A DNA stretch of 7,591 nt from Chloroflexota bacterium. GTDB lineage: Bacteria; Cyanobacteriota; Vampirovibrionia; Obscuribacterales; Obscuribacteraceae. The stretch's first letter is position 1; each line of letters opens with the position of its first letter. Position numbers and translations under genes: made by a program. Of this stretch, positions 1-6,417 are shown piece after piece. The stretch spans positions 1 through 7,591 of the forward strand of contig SBAT01000425.1 in the NCBI GenBank assembly GCA_005240105.1. The letters are read 5' to 3'. The notes below the pieces were generated by a model that made no database searches, was not told where the DNA came from, and worked only from the letters and a program-made list of their open reading frames with translations.

Positions 1-65
1 GATCGCCTGTAAATATATCGTCCTGCGAAACCTTATTTGACACTGACGTGACTCCTCACCCGAGG

Positions 66-94
66 TTGCTAAATATACAAAGCTCAATTATAGA
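66..94 (+). promoter_or_regulatory. Candidate sigma-70 promoter of the FecR-like gene
   Basis: A -35-like TTGCTA (66-71, four of six consensus bases) is followed after 17 bases by a -10-like TATAGA (89-94, four of six). Transcription would begin near 101-103, leaving a leader of about 35 bases that contains the ribosome binding site. The match is only moderate and AT-rich leader DNA yields such pairs by chance, so this is a candidate only. Confidence 0.3.
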
Positions 95-118
95 TGGGGG
101 TCGTTACACGAGAGTGCT

Positions 119-124
119 GAGGGG
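119..124 (+). promoter_or_regulatory. Ribosome binding site for the GTG start at 137
   Basis: GAGGGG lies 12 bases before the GTG at 137. The spacing is slightly long, but the purine run is the best in the leader. It supports the GTG as the start, as does the signal peptide that begins immediately at that codon. Confidence 0.45.
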
Positions 125-136
125 TACATATTATTT

Positions 137-1345
137 GTGAGAATAAACATATTAACTGCACTGATGGCGGCAACCCTTGTGTTGTCGGCGGCGCTGCCCC
201 CGGCAGACGCCTTCCGGCTGCCAGTGGGTACTGTTCAGGCTGAAAAGCGCCTGGAACCGGCCAGACCTAGTGCCGAAGATGTCAACGAGCCCACTTACGA
301 TCTAACGGAGTCAACCGCCGTTGTCAGCATGATCAAGCTCCTGGCTCACTATTTGCCCCAGCAAGTTTATTTCCTGAACTCCGATCCGTCTCCCAATTAC
401 CCCAGCATAAGCATCATATCCTTGTTAATAAAGCTGGCAGCTTCTTCAAGGATGCCTGACAGACCCATAACGGTCAGGTCAGAGCTCAATTTGCCCCCGC
501 CCGTAATTAACACAGACGGGACAGTCAGCCAGACAAAACCTAAAGGCAAACCGGACAAGAAAGCAAGCAAGTTGGCAATCGGACAAAAAACACCGGCTCT
601 TAACGAGCTTGATCCGGAAAACACGGTTAAGAAGGAAGCTGAAAGAAAGACCAGGAGCATAGCAGGCGAAAGTCTTTACGACTCCAAAAATTTGCAGACC
701 AAGGAAAACAAGGAAGAAACCGCCGAGCACAACAAGCTTAAGACTGCCATTTTGTATTCAGACTTTCTCGCTCCAACCGTGCATTTGAATCCACCAAAAG
801 AAAATATGCAATTTCTCTTTTGGACTTGCCCGCAGTCCACAAGTGAGCAATCCTTGCCAAAGGAAATTTCTCCCGACAACAAATTTGAAGGTAGTTTTGT
901 GGTCAGCCAACACGGTACTCGTTTCAAGTCGGTGCACGGAAGGCAATTTACCCTTGAGGAAGGGAAATTGCTTGCCTGCAACCGCCAAGCAGAACTGTCT
1001 TTCCAAACACCCTTAGCAAATGTCATTTTGCCGTCGGGCACATCAGCATTAATCAGCTTGGATAAGAACATGCTTTCCGTTCAAGCAATTGAAGGAAGCG
1101 GCAAGTCTGTCGTAATTATTGTTTTGCACGGAAAAAAACTCTCTCTACCAAGCGGTCAGCAGATGGACATCAATGCCGAGGGAAAACAAACAACCAGTCA
1201 ATTCTCCATTTCCCAATTGGCACAAAAGGAACGCTTGATAGACGGGCGTGCTTCATACCTAAATCAACAACAAGCCTCAGCCATTGTTGAATTACTTAAC
1301 CGCATTTCTGCTTCCACAACAGCAACAGGCGGCGGCAGCCAGTAA
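137..1345 (+). CDS. Secreted or periplasmic FecR-like domain protein
   Basis: The product has 402 residues and its function is unknown. Residues 1-25 form a typical Sec signal peptide: a basic start (RIN), a hydrophobic core rich in Ala and Leu, and an ADA cleavage site before Phe26. The protein should therefore leave the cytoplasm. Residues about 30-125 are proline-rich and poorly structured. Residues about 125-205 are Lys/Glu-rich and look disordered. The C-terminal part (about 205-375) alternates short beta strands with glycine turns. It includes a 'LEEGKLL' turn near 273-279 and a 'LPSGTSA' turn near 298-304, the pattern of FecR-like domains (a repeated strand followed by a ligand-like glycine loop). 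This is family-level resemblance, not a firm match. No sigma factor or TonB receptor lies nearby, so a classical FecR anti-sigma role is not supported. The GTG start is preceded by GAGGGG. The stop codon abuts the stop of the convergent glcF with no bases between. Confidence 0.7.
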   Translation: MRINILTALMAATLVLSAALPPADAFRLPVGTVQAEKRLEPARPSAEDVNEPTYDLTESTAVVSMIKLLAHYLPQQVYFLNSDPSPNYPSISIISLLIKLAASSRMPDRPITVRSELNLPPPVINTDGTVSQTKPKGKPDKKASKLAIGQKTPALNELDPENTVKKEAERKTRSIAGESLYDSKNLQTKENKEETAEHNKLKTAILYSDFLAPTVHLNPPKENMQFLFWTCPQSTSEQSLPKEISPDNKFEGSFVVSQHGTRFKSVHGRQFTLEEGKLLACNRQAELSFQTPLANVILPSGTSALISLDKNMLSVQAIEGSGKSVVIIVLHGKKLSLPSGQQMDINAEGKQTTSQFSISQLAQKERLIDGRASYLNQQQASAIVELLNRISASTTATGGGSQ

Positions 1346-2629
1346 TTAGTCTTCGGCCGAATATGCTTGATCTAAAAGTTCGGCTAAATGCACGGCCTTA
1401 ACGGATAATCCGGCCTCTTTTATGCCGGCTTCCAACTGCATCAGACACCCAGGATTAGTGGTCACTACTGTGTCCGCACCACTCTCTTTGATATGGGCAA
1501 TTTTCGGCGCCAAGACTTTCATGCTTAAATTGGTATGCGTGAGGTTGAAGATACCGGCACTGCCACAACATTGTTCAGCATCAGTGAGCGGGATAAGCTC
1601 GAGTCCGGCAACCTTTTCCAATAATTGCACAGGTTCACTTGTAACCTTTTGCGCATGATACAAGTGACAAGCAGCATGATAGGCAACTTTCTTTTTTAGT
1701 TCCTTGGGTTTACTACTAAACTCGTGTCTATTGAGAAACTCTGTAATATCCACAACCCGAGAAGAAAACTTGCCGGCTCGCTCATGCCATTCATTGTCAT
1801 TTTCTAGTAATTCACCATAGCCCTTAAGCATGGCACCACACCCGGCGGCGGTTACAACAATTGGTCCTTGGGTGGCCTCAAAAAGTTCAATATTTAATTT
1901 GGCCAGATCAGTCACAATGTCCGTTTCACCAGCATGAAAAGCCAGCGCACCACAACAAGTTTGCTCCGGTACATTTACCACCTGCTGTTGCGCGACAAGC
2001 AAACGACGGCAAGCATGATTTACCTGATTGTAGAGAACATCCATGACGCAACCGCCAAAAAGCTGCACAGTGCCTTTTTTCTCACCCGGCGCCCAGGACT
2101 GTCTAGGCAACGGTTCAAACTTGGGCACGGGCGGCAAGAGAATTCGCCACTGGTTATATTTGCCCAAAATATTTTTTAGCCAGGGCAACACATCAAATAC
2201 ATGGTCCGAACCAGTCCTTTGCCAGAGTCTCAAGACCTGCGCCAATTTCCTCAACAAGCCATAATCAGGCAATACCTTGCTGAATATGTAACGCATCATC
2301 TTACGAGAAGCAGGACTCTTACTCTGTGCCAAGGCCGGTCGAGCCTGGTTCAATATTTTTTCGTACTGCACACCGGAAGGACAGGCCGTCTGGCAGCCTA
2401 AACAGCCAAGACAGGAATCGATATGTTCAACCAACCTGTCCGTTAATTCCAATTCGTTTCTTTGCCACAAATTCAACAAATAAATGCGCCCACGAGGTGA
2501 TTCCGTTTCTCTGCCTGTAGCCTGATAGGTCGGACAAGCCGGCAAACAAAGCCCGCAATGTATACATGCTTCCAGCAGTTCCGGATCAAGTTTATAAGGG
2601 CTCAATTCTTCGTTTGTTGTGTTTGTCAT
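1346..2629 (-). CDS. glcF: Glycolate oxidase iron-sulfur subunit
   Basis: GlcF is the electron-carrying subunit of the glycolate oxidase complex, which oxidises glycolate to glyoxylate and passes electrons to the respiratory chain at the inner membrane. The 427-residue product is close to the usual GlcF length (about 400-430). Two ferredoxin-type [4Fe-4S] motifs sit at the N terminus: Cys22, 25, 28 and 32 (followed by Pro), and Cys73, 76, 79 and 83 (followed by Pro). The C-terminal two thirds contain the paired cysteine-rich CCG domains of the GlcF/HdrB/LutA superfamily: a GGC near 190 leading to 'CCGALAFHAGE', and a second set with 'AACHLYHAQ' leading to 'CCGSAGIFN'. All expected cysteines are present. 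It lies seven bases downstream of glcE on the same strand and is surely co-transcribed with it. The ATG has no obvious Shine-Dalgarno, so translational coupling to glcE is likely. LutA or another CCG-family oxidoreductase subunit is a possible alternative, but the GlcE neighbour argues for glycolate or a similar 2-hydroxy acid. Confidence 0.9.
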   Translation of the reverse strand: MTNTTNEELSPYKLDPELLEACIHCGLCLPACPTYQATGRETESPRGRIYLLNLWQRNELELTDRLVEHIDSCLGCLGCQTACPSGVQYEKILNQARPALAQSKSPASRKMMRYIFSKVLPDYGLLRKLAQVLRLWQRTGSDHVFDVLPWLKNILGKYNQWRILLPPVPKFEPLPRQSWAPGEKKGTVQLFGGCVMDVLYNQVNHACRRLLVAQQQVVNVPEQTCCGALAFHAGETDIVTDLAKLNIELFEATQGPIVVTAAGCGAMLKGYGELLENDNEWHERAGKFSSRVVDITEFLNRHEFSSKPKELKKKVAYHAACHLYHAQKVTSEPVQLLEKVAGLELIPLTDAEQCCGSAGIFNLTHTNLSMKVLAPKIAHIKESGADTVVTTNPGCLMQLEAGIKEAGLSVKAVHLAELLDQAYSAED

Positions 2630-2636
2630 GTCGTAA

Positions 2637-3887
2637 TTACAGCGCAGCTAGTGGGTTAAGTATTCCATTTGGATCAAATTTGGCTTTCAGTTCTTTCTTC
2701 AATTGCTCGGCACAAGATGTGTCTTGTCCCACAAACTCGATTACCCTCTCCAATTCTTCGTCTGCAAAGGCGATAGCCAATGTCTCATCGTGCGGCTTAA
2801 AAAACGCCTTGAGACTTTCTTTCAATTCTAAGGCGGACGGCACGTCGGGAGCGAATACCTTGATCAAAGACATATTTGGCCGTGCTTGCCACAATAAGAA
2901 TTTGTGTTCAGCACGCCATTTCTCGACAATCCTGCCGATTTGCGTCCAAGAAGCTGAAATATCAAGCGACTGACTGCCAAGAAAGTCCGCTGCCGAAGAT
3001 AACTTTATCCATACGGATTGAGAAAACTCCGCATCAAGTTCCTTGCCCGGCAGTTTTAGTTGATTACCTACGGACAGGGACTCGTTAAAAAGCTCATCTA
3101 CTTCCGCCGCATGTCCATGCAAGCGGGCCAACAACATTGCCTGCCTTTGATGCAGAACTACACCAAGTTTTTCTACCTGGTTAGTATCGTTACCGGCCAT
3201 GTCATAGAGCAGATGAGAATCAATTAGTTCCAATGAAGACAACGGCAGACCGGATAGTGTCAGACGTTGGGACAAATCAACCAGTACGTTTGCGTCATTA
3301 CTCAACCAGGCAATTGTCTTTTCTGTTTCAGGTAAAGCATACAATCGCAGGTAAGCAGTAGTTGGCACTCCTAAGGTAGCCGCCGAACCAACGAACAGTT
3401 TGACTAAATCGTAACCGGTGACGTTCTTAACGACTCTGCCACCACATTTGGTTACTTCGCCTGTTGCCAGGGTGACATCTAACCCCAGCACGAGTTGGCG
3501 AGGCCCACCAAAGCGATTATCCAGCGGCCCGCCTTCGCCTGAGTTGATTACATCAAAAACAGTTACCGTATCATCAAGAGCAGATACAGGCCACCACTGC
3601 TTGCTATGTCGTAAGTACTCATTGAGCTTGTTGACAGAGATGCCTGTCTCAACCTTAATTACTTGGTCTTCAGGGCAATGCTCAAGCACTTTGTCCATCT
3701 TGGACAAATCCAGAAACACACAGGACCTGTTCTTAAGCTTACTTTCTGCCTCTTGGGGCAAAGACCTTTCCAATCCTGGAAGAATAGCCACGTTGTTGAC
3801 TGCAGCCTCTTTCAAAGCTTTAGTCAATTCTTCTTGCGAGGCTATTTGAAGAACCCTGACTGCTTCCAGCTTGTTGGACATGCTCAT
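2637..3887 (-). CDS. glcE: Glycolate oxidase FAD-binding subunit
   Basis: GlcE is the second flavin-binding subunit of glycolate oxidase, working with GlcD and GlcF. The N-terminal half is a FAD_binding_4 (PCMH-type) domain. Its hallmark is the segment 'GGRVVKNVTGYDLVKLFVGS' followed by 'LGV', which is the GlcE signature (GGxVxKNVxGYDL...VGS...LGV) rather than that of GlcD. A flavin-loop-like 'PVSALDD...GGPLDNRFGGPR' precedes it. The C-terminal half is less conserved and ends with 'FDPNGILNPL', the usual C-terminal motif of these flavin oxidases. I chose the ATG at 3885-3887, giving 416 residues, because the next upstream ATG (at 3983) would add 32 AT-rich, unconserved residues and run over the csaB ribosome binding site. 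A second ATG two codons later (3879-3881) is equally possible. An AAAGAG lies 12 bases upstream. The product is longer than E. coli GlcE (350). No glcD is adjacent. Confidence 0.87.
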   Translation of the reverse strand: MSMSNKLEAVRVLQIASQEELTKALKEAAVNNVAILPGLERSLPQEAESKLKNRSCVFLDLSKMDKVLEHCPEDQVIKVETGISVNKLNEYLRHSKQWWPVSALDDTVTVFDVINSGEGGPLDNRFGGPRQLVLGLDVTLATGEVTKCGGRVVKNVTGYDLVKLFVGSAATLGVPTTAYLRLYALPETEKTIAWLSNDANVLVDLSQRLTLSGLPLSSLELIDSHLLYDMAGNDTNQVEKLGVVLHQRQAMLLARLHGHAAEVDELFNESLSVGNQLKLPGKELDAEFSQSVWIKLSSAADFLGSQSLDISASWTQIGRIVEKWRAEHKFLLWQARPNMSLIKVFAPDVPSALELKESLKAFFKPHDETLAIAFADEELERVIEFVGQDTSCAEQLKKELKAKFDPNGILNPLAAL

Positions 3888-3918
3888 TCGGTTGACATGC
3901 TCTTTACTTGCCGCACCA

Positions 3919-3947
3919 CTTACAATTACAGTCAATAAGCATATATT
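3919..3947 (+). promoter_or_regulatory. Candidate csaB promoter in the divergent intergenic region
   Basis: CTTACA (3919-3924, four of six -35 bases), a 17-base spacer and TATATT (3942-3947, five of six -10 bases) would start transcription near 3954. That is about 25 bases before the likely csaB start and just before its strong ribosome binding site. The region between glcE and csaB is AT-rich and must serve both genes. I could not find an equally good promoter pair on the minus strand for glcE. Confidence 0.4.
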
Positions 3948-3965
3948 ATTTACATGTTGTTTGGC

Positions 3966-3972
3966 GGGAGGG
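3966..3972 (+). promoter_or_regulatory. Strong Shine-Dalgarno of csaB
   Basis: GGGAGGG contains a full GGAGG at 3967-3971. It ends seven bases before an ATC codon at 3979 that is in frame with csaB, which is ideal initiation spacing. It is 31 bases before the GTG at 4003, far too distant to serve that codon. The site therefore bears directly on where csaB starts. Confidence 0.6.
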
Positions 3973-4002
3973 TAAAAGATCAACCAAGGTAAGCTCGTAA
4001 TC

Positions 4003-5061
4003 GTGTCCGGTTACTACGGATATGACAATATGGGCGACGAGGCAATACTGGAAACAATCGTCGGCGAGCTGAAAGAGCTTATACCTGCCGACCAGATAGT
4101 CGTGCTGTCACACAATCCCCAATCAACCAAAAATATATACAACGTCAATTCCATTAACCGCTTTGATTTCATCGAACTGGCAAAATGTCTAAAACAAGCC
4201 AGACTCTTCATAAGCGGCGGCGGTGGGCTTTTTCAGGACACAAATTCATTTGGCTCACCTGCTTACTATGGTCTGCAAATATTTCTAGCTAAAGCTTTCA
4301 ATGTTCCAGTGTTTGTTTTTGCCCAAGGTATAGGTCCACTGAAAAGCATCCTCGCTCGCACTATTACCAAATCAGCACTTTCAGTTGCGTCTTACACAAC
4401 CGTGCGCGACCACGAATCGGACAAGCTCCTATCCGATTGGTTCATCAGTCATGAAACAACTGCCGATCCTGTTTGGTGCTTGAAACCTAATACAGTCAAT
4501 AACTCCTTGTCCAACAATGGCCCTCTGGTCGGTCTATCGCTCAGACCAAGCCCCGCTTTGACCGATGAACACATAAAACAGCTGGCAAACATATTGGATG
4601 AAAATCTTACAGCAGAGACAAAAATAGTGCTTCTGCCCTTGCAGCCGGCACAAGATTTGCCCGTTTTGACCAAGTTTTCCGAATACTGGCAAGCAAAAAA
4701 TAGAGAGGCAATTCTATTTGACTCTACTCAATGTCAATTGCCCAGCCAGTGGTTGTCCATAATAGGCTCGTTGAATTTCCTTATTAGCATGCGCCTGCAT
4801 GCTCTGATTATGGGAATTGCCTCAGGACGTCCTGTCCTGGGCATCAACTACGATCCCAAAGTCAGCCAGCTGCTTGATGACTTGCAGTTGCCCATGTTAA
4901 ATCTAACCAAGGACGAAATGATTGCCAAATGGCCCGACCTGGTAAGGAATGCTCTAGCCATGGGAAAGGAATTGTCCGTCCGGGCAGCCAGAGAAAGTAT
5001 TGCCCTGAAGAAGGTTGCCTGCCGGAACTTTAGCATTTTGGCTAAAATCCTCTCATCGTAA
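4003..5061 (+). CDS. csaB: Polysaccharide pyruvyl transferase CsaB
   Basis: CsaB transfers a pyruvyl group from phosphoenolpyruvate onto sugars of a cell-wall-linked polysaccharide, making the ketal that SLH domains bind. In cyanobacteria this helps tie the outer membrane to the wall. The conserved N terminus 'SGYYGYDNMGDEAIL' is diagnostic. It is followed by the glycine-rich 'SGGGGLFQD' (from Ser71), 'FAQGIGPL', 'VRDHES', 'LSLRPSPALTDE' and the C-terminal 'SMRLHALIMG' (Arg264, His266) with 'GINYDPK'. From the GTG at 4003 the product has 352 residues. That start cuts into the first beta strand: the in-frame codons upstream read KLVIV just before SGYYG, as family members do. The frame is open back to a stop at 3973-3975, and a strong ribosome binding site lies in front of an ATC at 3979. 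The true protein probably begins there (360 residues). It is divergent from glcE and followed after 42 bases by a tagA-family gene of the same pathway. Confidence 0.92.
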   Translation: MSGYYGYDNMGDEAILETIVGELKELIPADQIVVLSHNPQSTKNIYNVNSINRFDFIELAKCLKQARLFISGGGGLFQDTNSFGSPAYYGLQIFLAKAFNVPVFVFAQGIGPLKSILARTITKSALSVASYTTVRDHESDKLLSDWFISHETTADPVWCLKPNTVNNSLSNNGPLVGLSLRPSPALTDEHIKQLANILDENLTAETKIVLLPLQPAQDLPVLTKFSEYWQAKNREAILFDSTQCQLPSQWLSIIGSLNFLISMRLHALIMGIASGRPVLGINYDPKVSQLLDDLQLPMLNLTKDEMIAKWPDLVRNALAMGKELSVRAARESIALKKVACRNFSILAKILSS

Positions 5062-5086
5062 GTCAGGCAATATAGTCATGTGGACG

Positions 5087-5092
5087 TATAAT
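5087..5092 (+). promoter_or_regulatory. Perfect -10 box just before the TagA-family gene
   Basis: TATAAT matches the -10 consensus exactly and lies in the 42-base gap after csaB. No good -35 is present 17 bases upstream (CAGGCA at 5064-5069, three of six) and there is no extended -10 TG. If used, transcription would begin near 5099, only about five bases before the ATG at 5104. The message would then be essentially leaderless, or translation would start at a later codon. Confidence 0.35.
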
Positions 5093-5103
5093 AGACCTAC
5101 ACA

Positions 5104-5925
5104 ATGCGGCTTGGCAGTGACTGGCCGCTTAATCATCCTGTGAATACAAGCTTGTCAGCTATACACTTGTCAGCAATAAGTAAATCGCGAGAGAAAGTCC
5201 TCGGTTATCCGGTCGATATCATCGATCGTCAGACAGCTCTGTCCATAATTGAATCATCCTGGCATTCCGGAAGAGGGCTCAATGTAGTTACACTCAATGC
5301 CGAGATGGTTATTGCCGCACAGAAAGACAGCGAGCTAGACCGCATTATTCGTCATTCCAGCTTGATCATTGCTGATGGCGCCGGTGTCGTCTGGGCGTTA
5401 AAATTGTCTGGGCACAACGTAGAAAGGCTGCCCGGCATAGAACTTGCTGATGCTACCCTGGCCTTAGCCAGCAAATTGGGGAAGAAAGTTTCGCTTATCG
5501 GCGGCAAGCCGGAAATATTAGCATCGCTTCTGGATGTGGTGAAAAAGCGCTATCCGGGAATTACTTTAGGCGTAAGTCACCACGGATATTTTGCTGAAGA
5601 TGCTGACGAAATTCTGGCGGAGATTTCTCAAAGTGAACCAGACTTAGTCTTGGTCGCTCTAGGAGTGCCAAGACAGGAATTCTTCATAGACAAGAATCGC
5701 ACCAACTACTTTCCAAAGGCAACTCTGATTGGCGTAGGCGGTAGCTTTGATGTCTGGACCGGCAACGTAAAGCGTGCGCCTGAGCTTATGCGCAAGCTCA
5801 ACCTAGAATGGCTCTGGCGGCTAATTAAAGAACCCTGGCGAGCTAATCGAATGGCCTCTGCATTACCCAACTTTGCTTTCCAAGTAATCGCGGAAAAATT
5901 CTTGCCGTCTTTAAAGACTCGCTGA
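5104..5925 (+). CDS. WecG/TagA/CpsF-family ManNAc transferase (GT26)
   Basis: This is a glycosyltransferase of family GT26, which typically adds N-acetylmannosaminuronic acid or N-acetylmannosamine to undecaprenyl-diphospho-GlcNAc on the inner face of the cytoplasmic membrane. The product is 273 residues. The conserved core starts at 'VLGYPVDIIDRQ' (residue 32). It contains 'TLNAEMV' (Thr63), 'IADGAGVV' (Asp91, matching the proposed catalytic Asp of TagA), 'ERLPG' (Arg108), 'LVALGVPRQEFFI' and 'GVGGSFDVWTGNVKRAPE'. The end carries the Arg/Trp-rich tail 'EWLWRLIKEPWR', which in TagA supports membrane association. Residues 1-31 are not conserved, and the start could be the GTG at 5140 or a TTG at 5152 or 5167; none has a clear ribosome binding site. 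Together with csaB it points to synthesis of a pyruvylated wall polysaccharide. Whether the donor is ManNAc or ManNAcA cannot be told from sequence. Confidence 0.88.
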   Translation: MRLGSDWPLNHPVNTSLSAIHLSAISKSREKVLGYPVDIIDRQTALSIIESSWHSGRGLNVVTLNAEMVIAAQKDSELDRIIRHSSLIIADGAGVVWALKLSGHNVERLPGIELADATLALASKLGKKVSLIGGKPEILASLLDVVKKRYPGITLGVSHHGYFAEDADEILAEISQSEPDLVLVALGVPRQEFFIDKNRTNYFPKATLIGVGGSFDVWTGNVKRAPELMRKLNLEWLWRLIKEPWRANRMASALPNFAFQVIAEKFLPSLKTR

Positions 5926-5927
5926 CG

Positions 5928-6314
5928 ATGATCTTCCACGAAGGGCGAATCGACGACGAAAAAGCCAAACTCGTACCGCTTAAGGTGCTGGCACATTTAG
6001 GTGATGCCGTCTTTCACTTGTTTGAACGGGAAAGGCAGTCCCTCACCATTAAAACCGCCGCCCAATTGCACAAACAGGCAGCGCTTAGGGTATCAGCCGG
6101 GCAACAGGCGGAAATGCTTACCCAGTTAAGCGTTCAATTGACCGAAGCAGAAGCCGACATAGTCCGGCGAGCCAGGAATCTGAAACCAAGCAATTACCGC
6201 AAATCCGGACAAGATATATACCGCCAGGCAACTGCCTTCGAGGCTCTTTTGGGCTATCTTTACCTGACAGACGAGAAACGCCTGCTTACTATCCTCAACT
6301 TAACCTTGAAATAA
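5928..6314 (+). CDS. mrnC: Mini-ribonuclease 3 (Mini-III)
   Basis: Mini-III is a compact RNase III that lacks the dsRNA-binding domain. In Bacillus it matures 23S rRNA by cutting the double-stranded stem of its precursor, acting as a homodimer. The product is 128 residues, typical for the family. The catalytic helix motif is 'LAHLGDAVFHLFERE' with Asp26, and the second metal-binding acid is Glu105 in 'RQATAFEALLGYLYL'. A basic 'RRARNLK' segment between them fits RNA contact. No C-terminal extension is present. The ATG lies two bases after the tagA-family stop, so the two are almost certainly on one transcript and probably translationally coupled. In many genomes this gene sits next to cysS; here it sits in a wall-polymer cluster. 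Confidence 0.9.
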   Translation: MIFHEGRIDDEKAKLVPLKVLAHLGDAVFHLFERERQSLTIKTAAQLHKQAALRVSAGQQAEMLTQLSVQLTEAEADIVRRARNLKPSNYRKSGQDIYRQATAFEALLGYLYLTDEKRLLTILNLTLK

Positions 6315-6417
6315 ACCCTAAATTCTTAAAATATCGGTTCCAATCCAGAAAGATCGCTGACTCTGGTGATAATTTAGCCTTAGTGGCCCGGGTTGGACCT
6401 GCGTATAGCAGATTTGG

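Larger units (their letters stand above)
1..136. other. Leader region before the FecR-like gene
   Basis: This stretch holds no recognisable gene. Two readings are possible. It may be intergenic, with a promoter-like pair of boxes at 66-94. Or it may be the end of an upstream gene: the frame beginning at base 3 stays open for 45 codons and stops at a TGA (138-140) that overlaps the GTG start at 137. A perfect TTGACA is present at 37-42 but has no matching -10 box at the usual distance. I found no strong hairpin. Confidence 0.5.

Noticed and set aside
37..42. Perfect TTGACA -35 box near the window start
   Set aside because: No -10-like hexamer lies 16-18 bases downstream; the sequence there is GC-rich.
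676..1071. 131-codon open frame on the minus strand inside the FecR-like gene
   Set aside because: It is opposite a gene with a clear signal peptide and domain structure, and its translation shows no recognisable domain; it is a shadow frame.
3418..3849. 143-codon open frame on the plus strand inside glcE
   Set aside because: It lies opposite the best-conserved FAD-binding segment of GlcE and its translation is low-complexity Ser/Thr/Leu without a family signature.
3892..3897. Perfect TTGACA upstream of csaB
   Set aside because: The nearest -10-like hexamer (TACAAT at 3921) is 23 bases away, too far; the pair at 3919-3947 is better spaced.
3885..3983. Longer glcE start at 3983 giving 448 residues
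   Set aside because: The extra 32 residues are AT-rich and unlike GlcE N termini, and the extension would overlap the csaB ribosome binding site and its promoter region.
6342..6366. Possible hairpin (CCAGA/TCTGG) between mrnC and the kinase
   Set aside because: A five-base stem with a 12-base loop and no following T run does not make a credible terminator.
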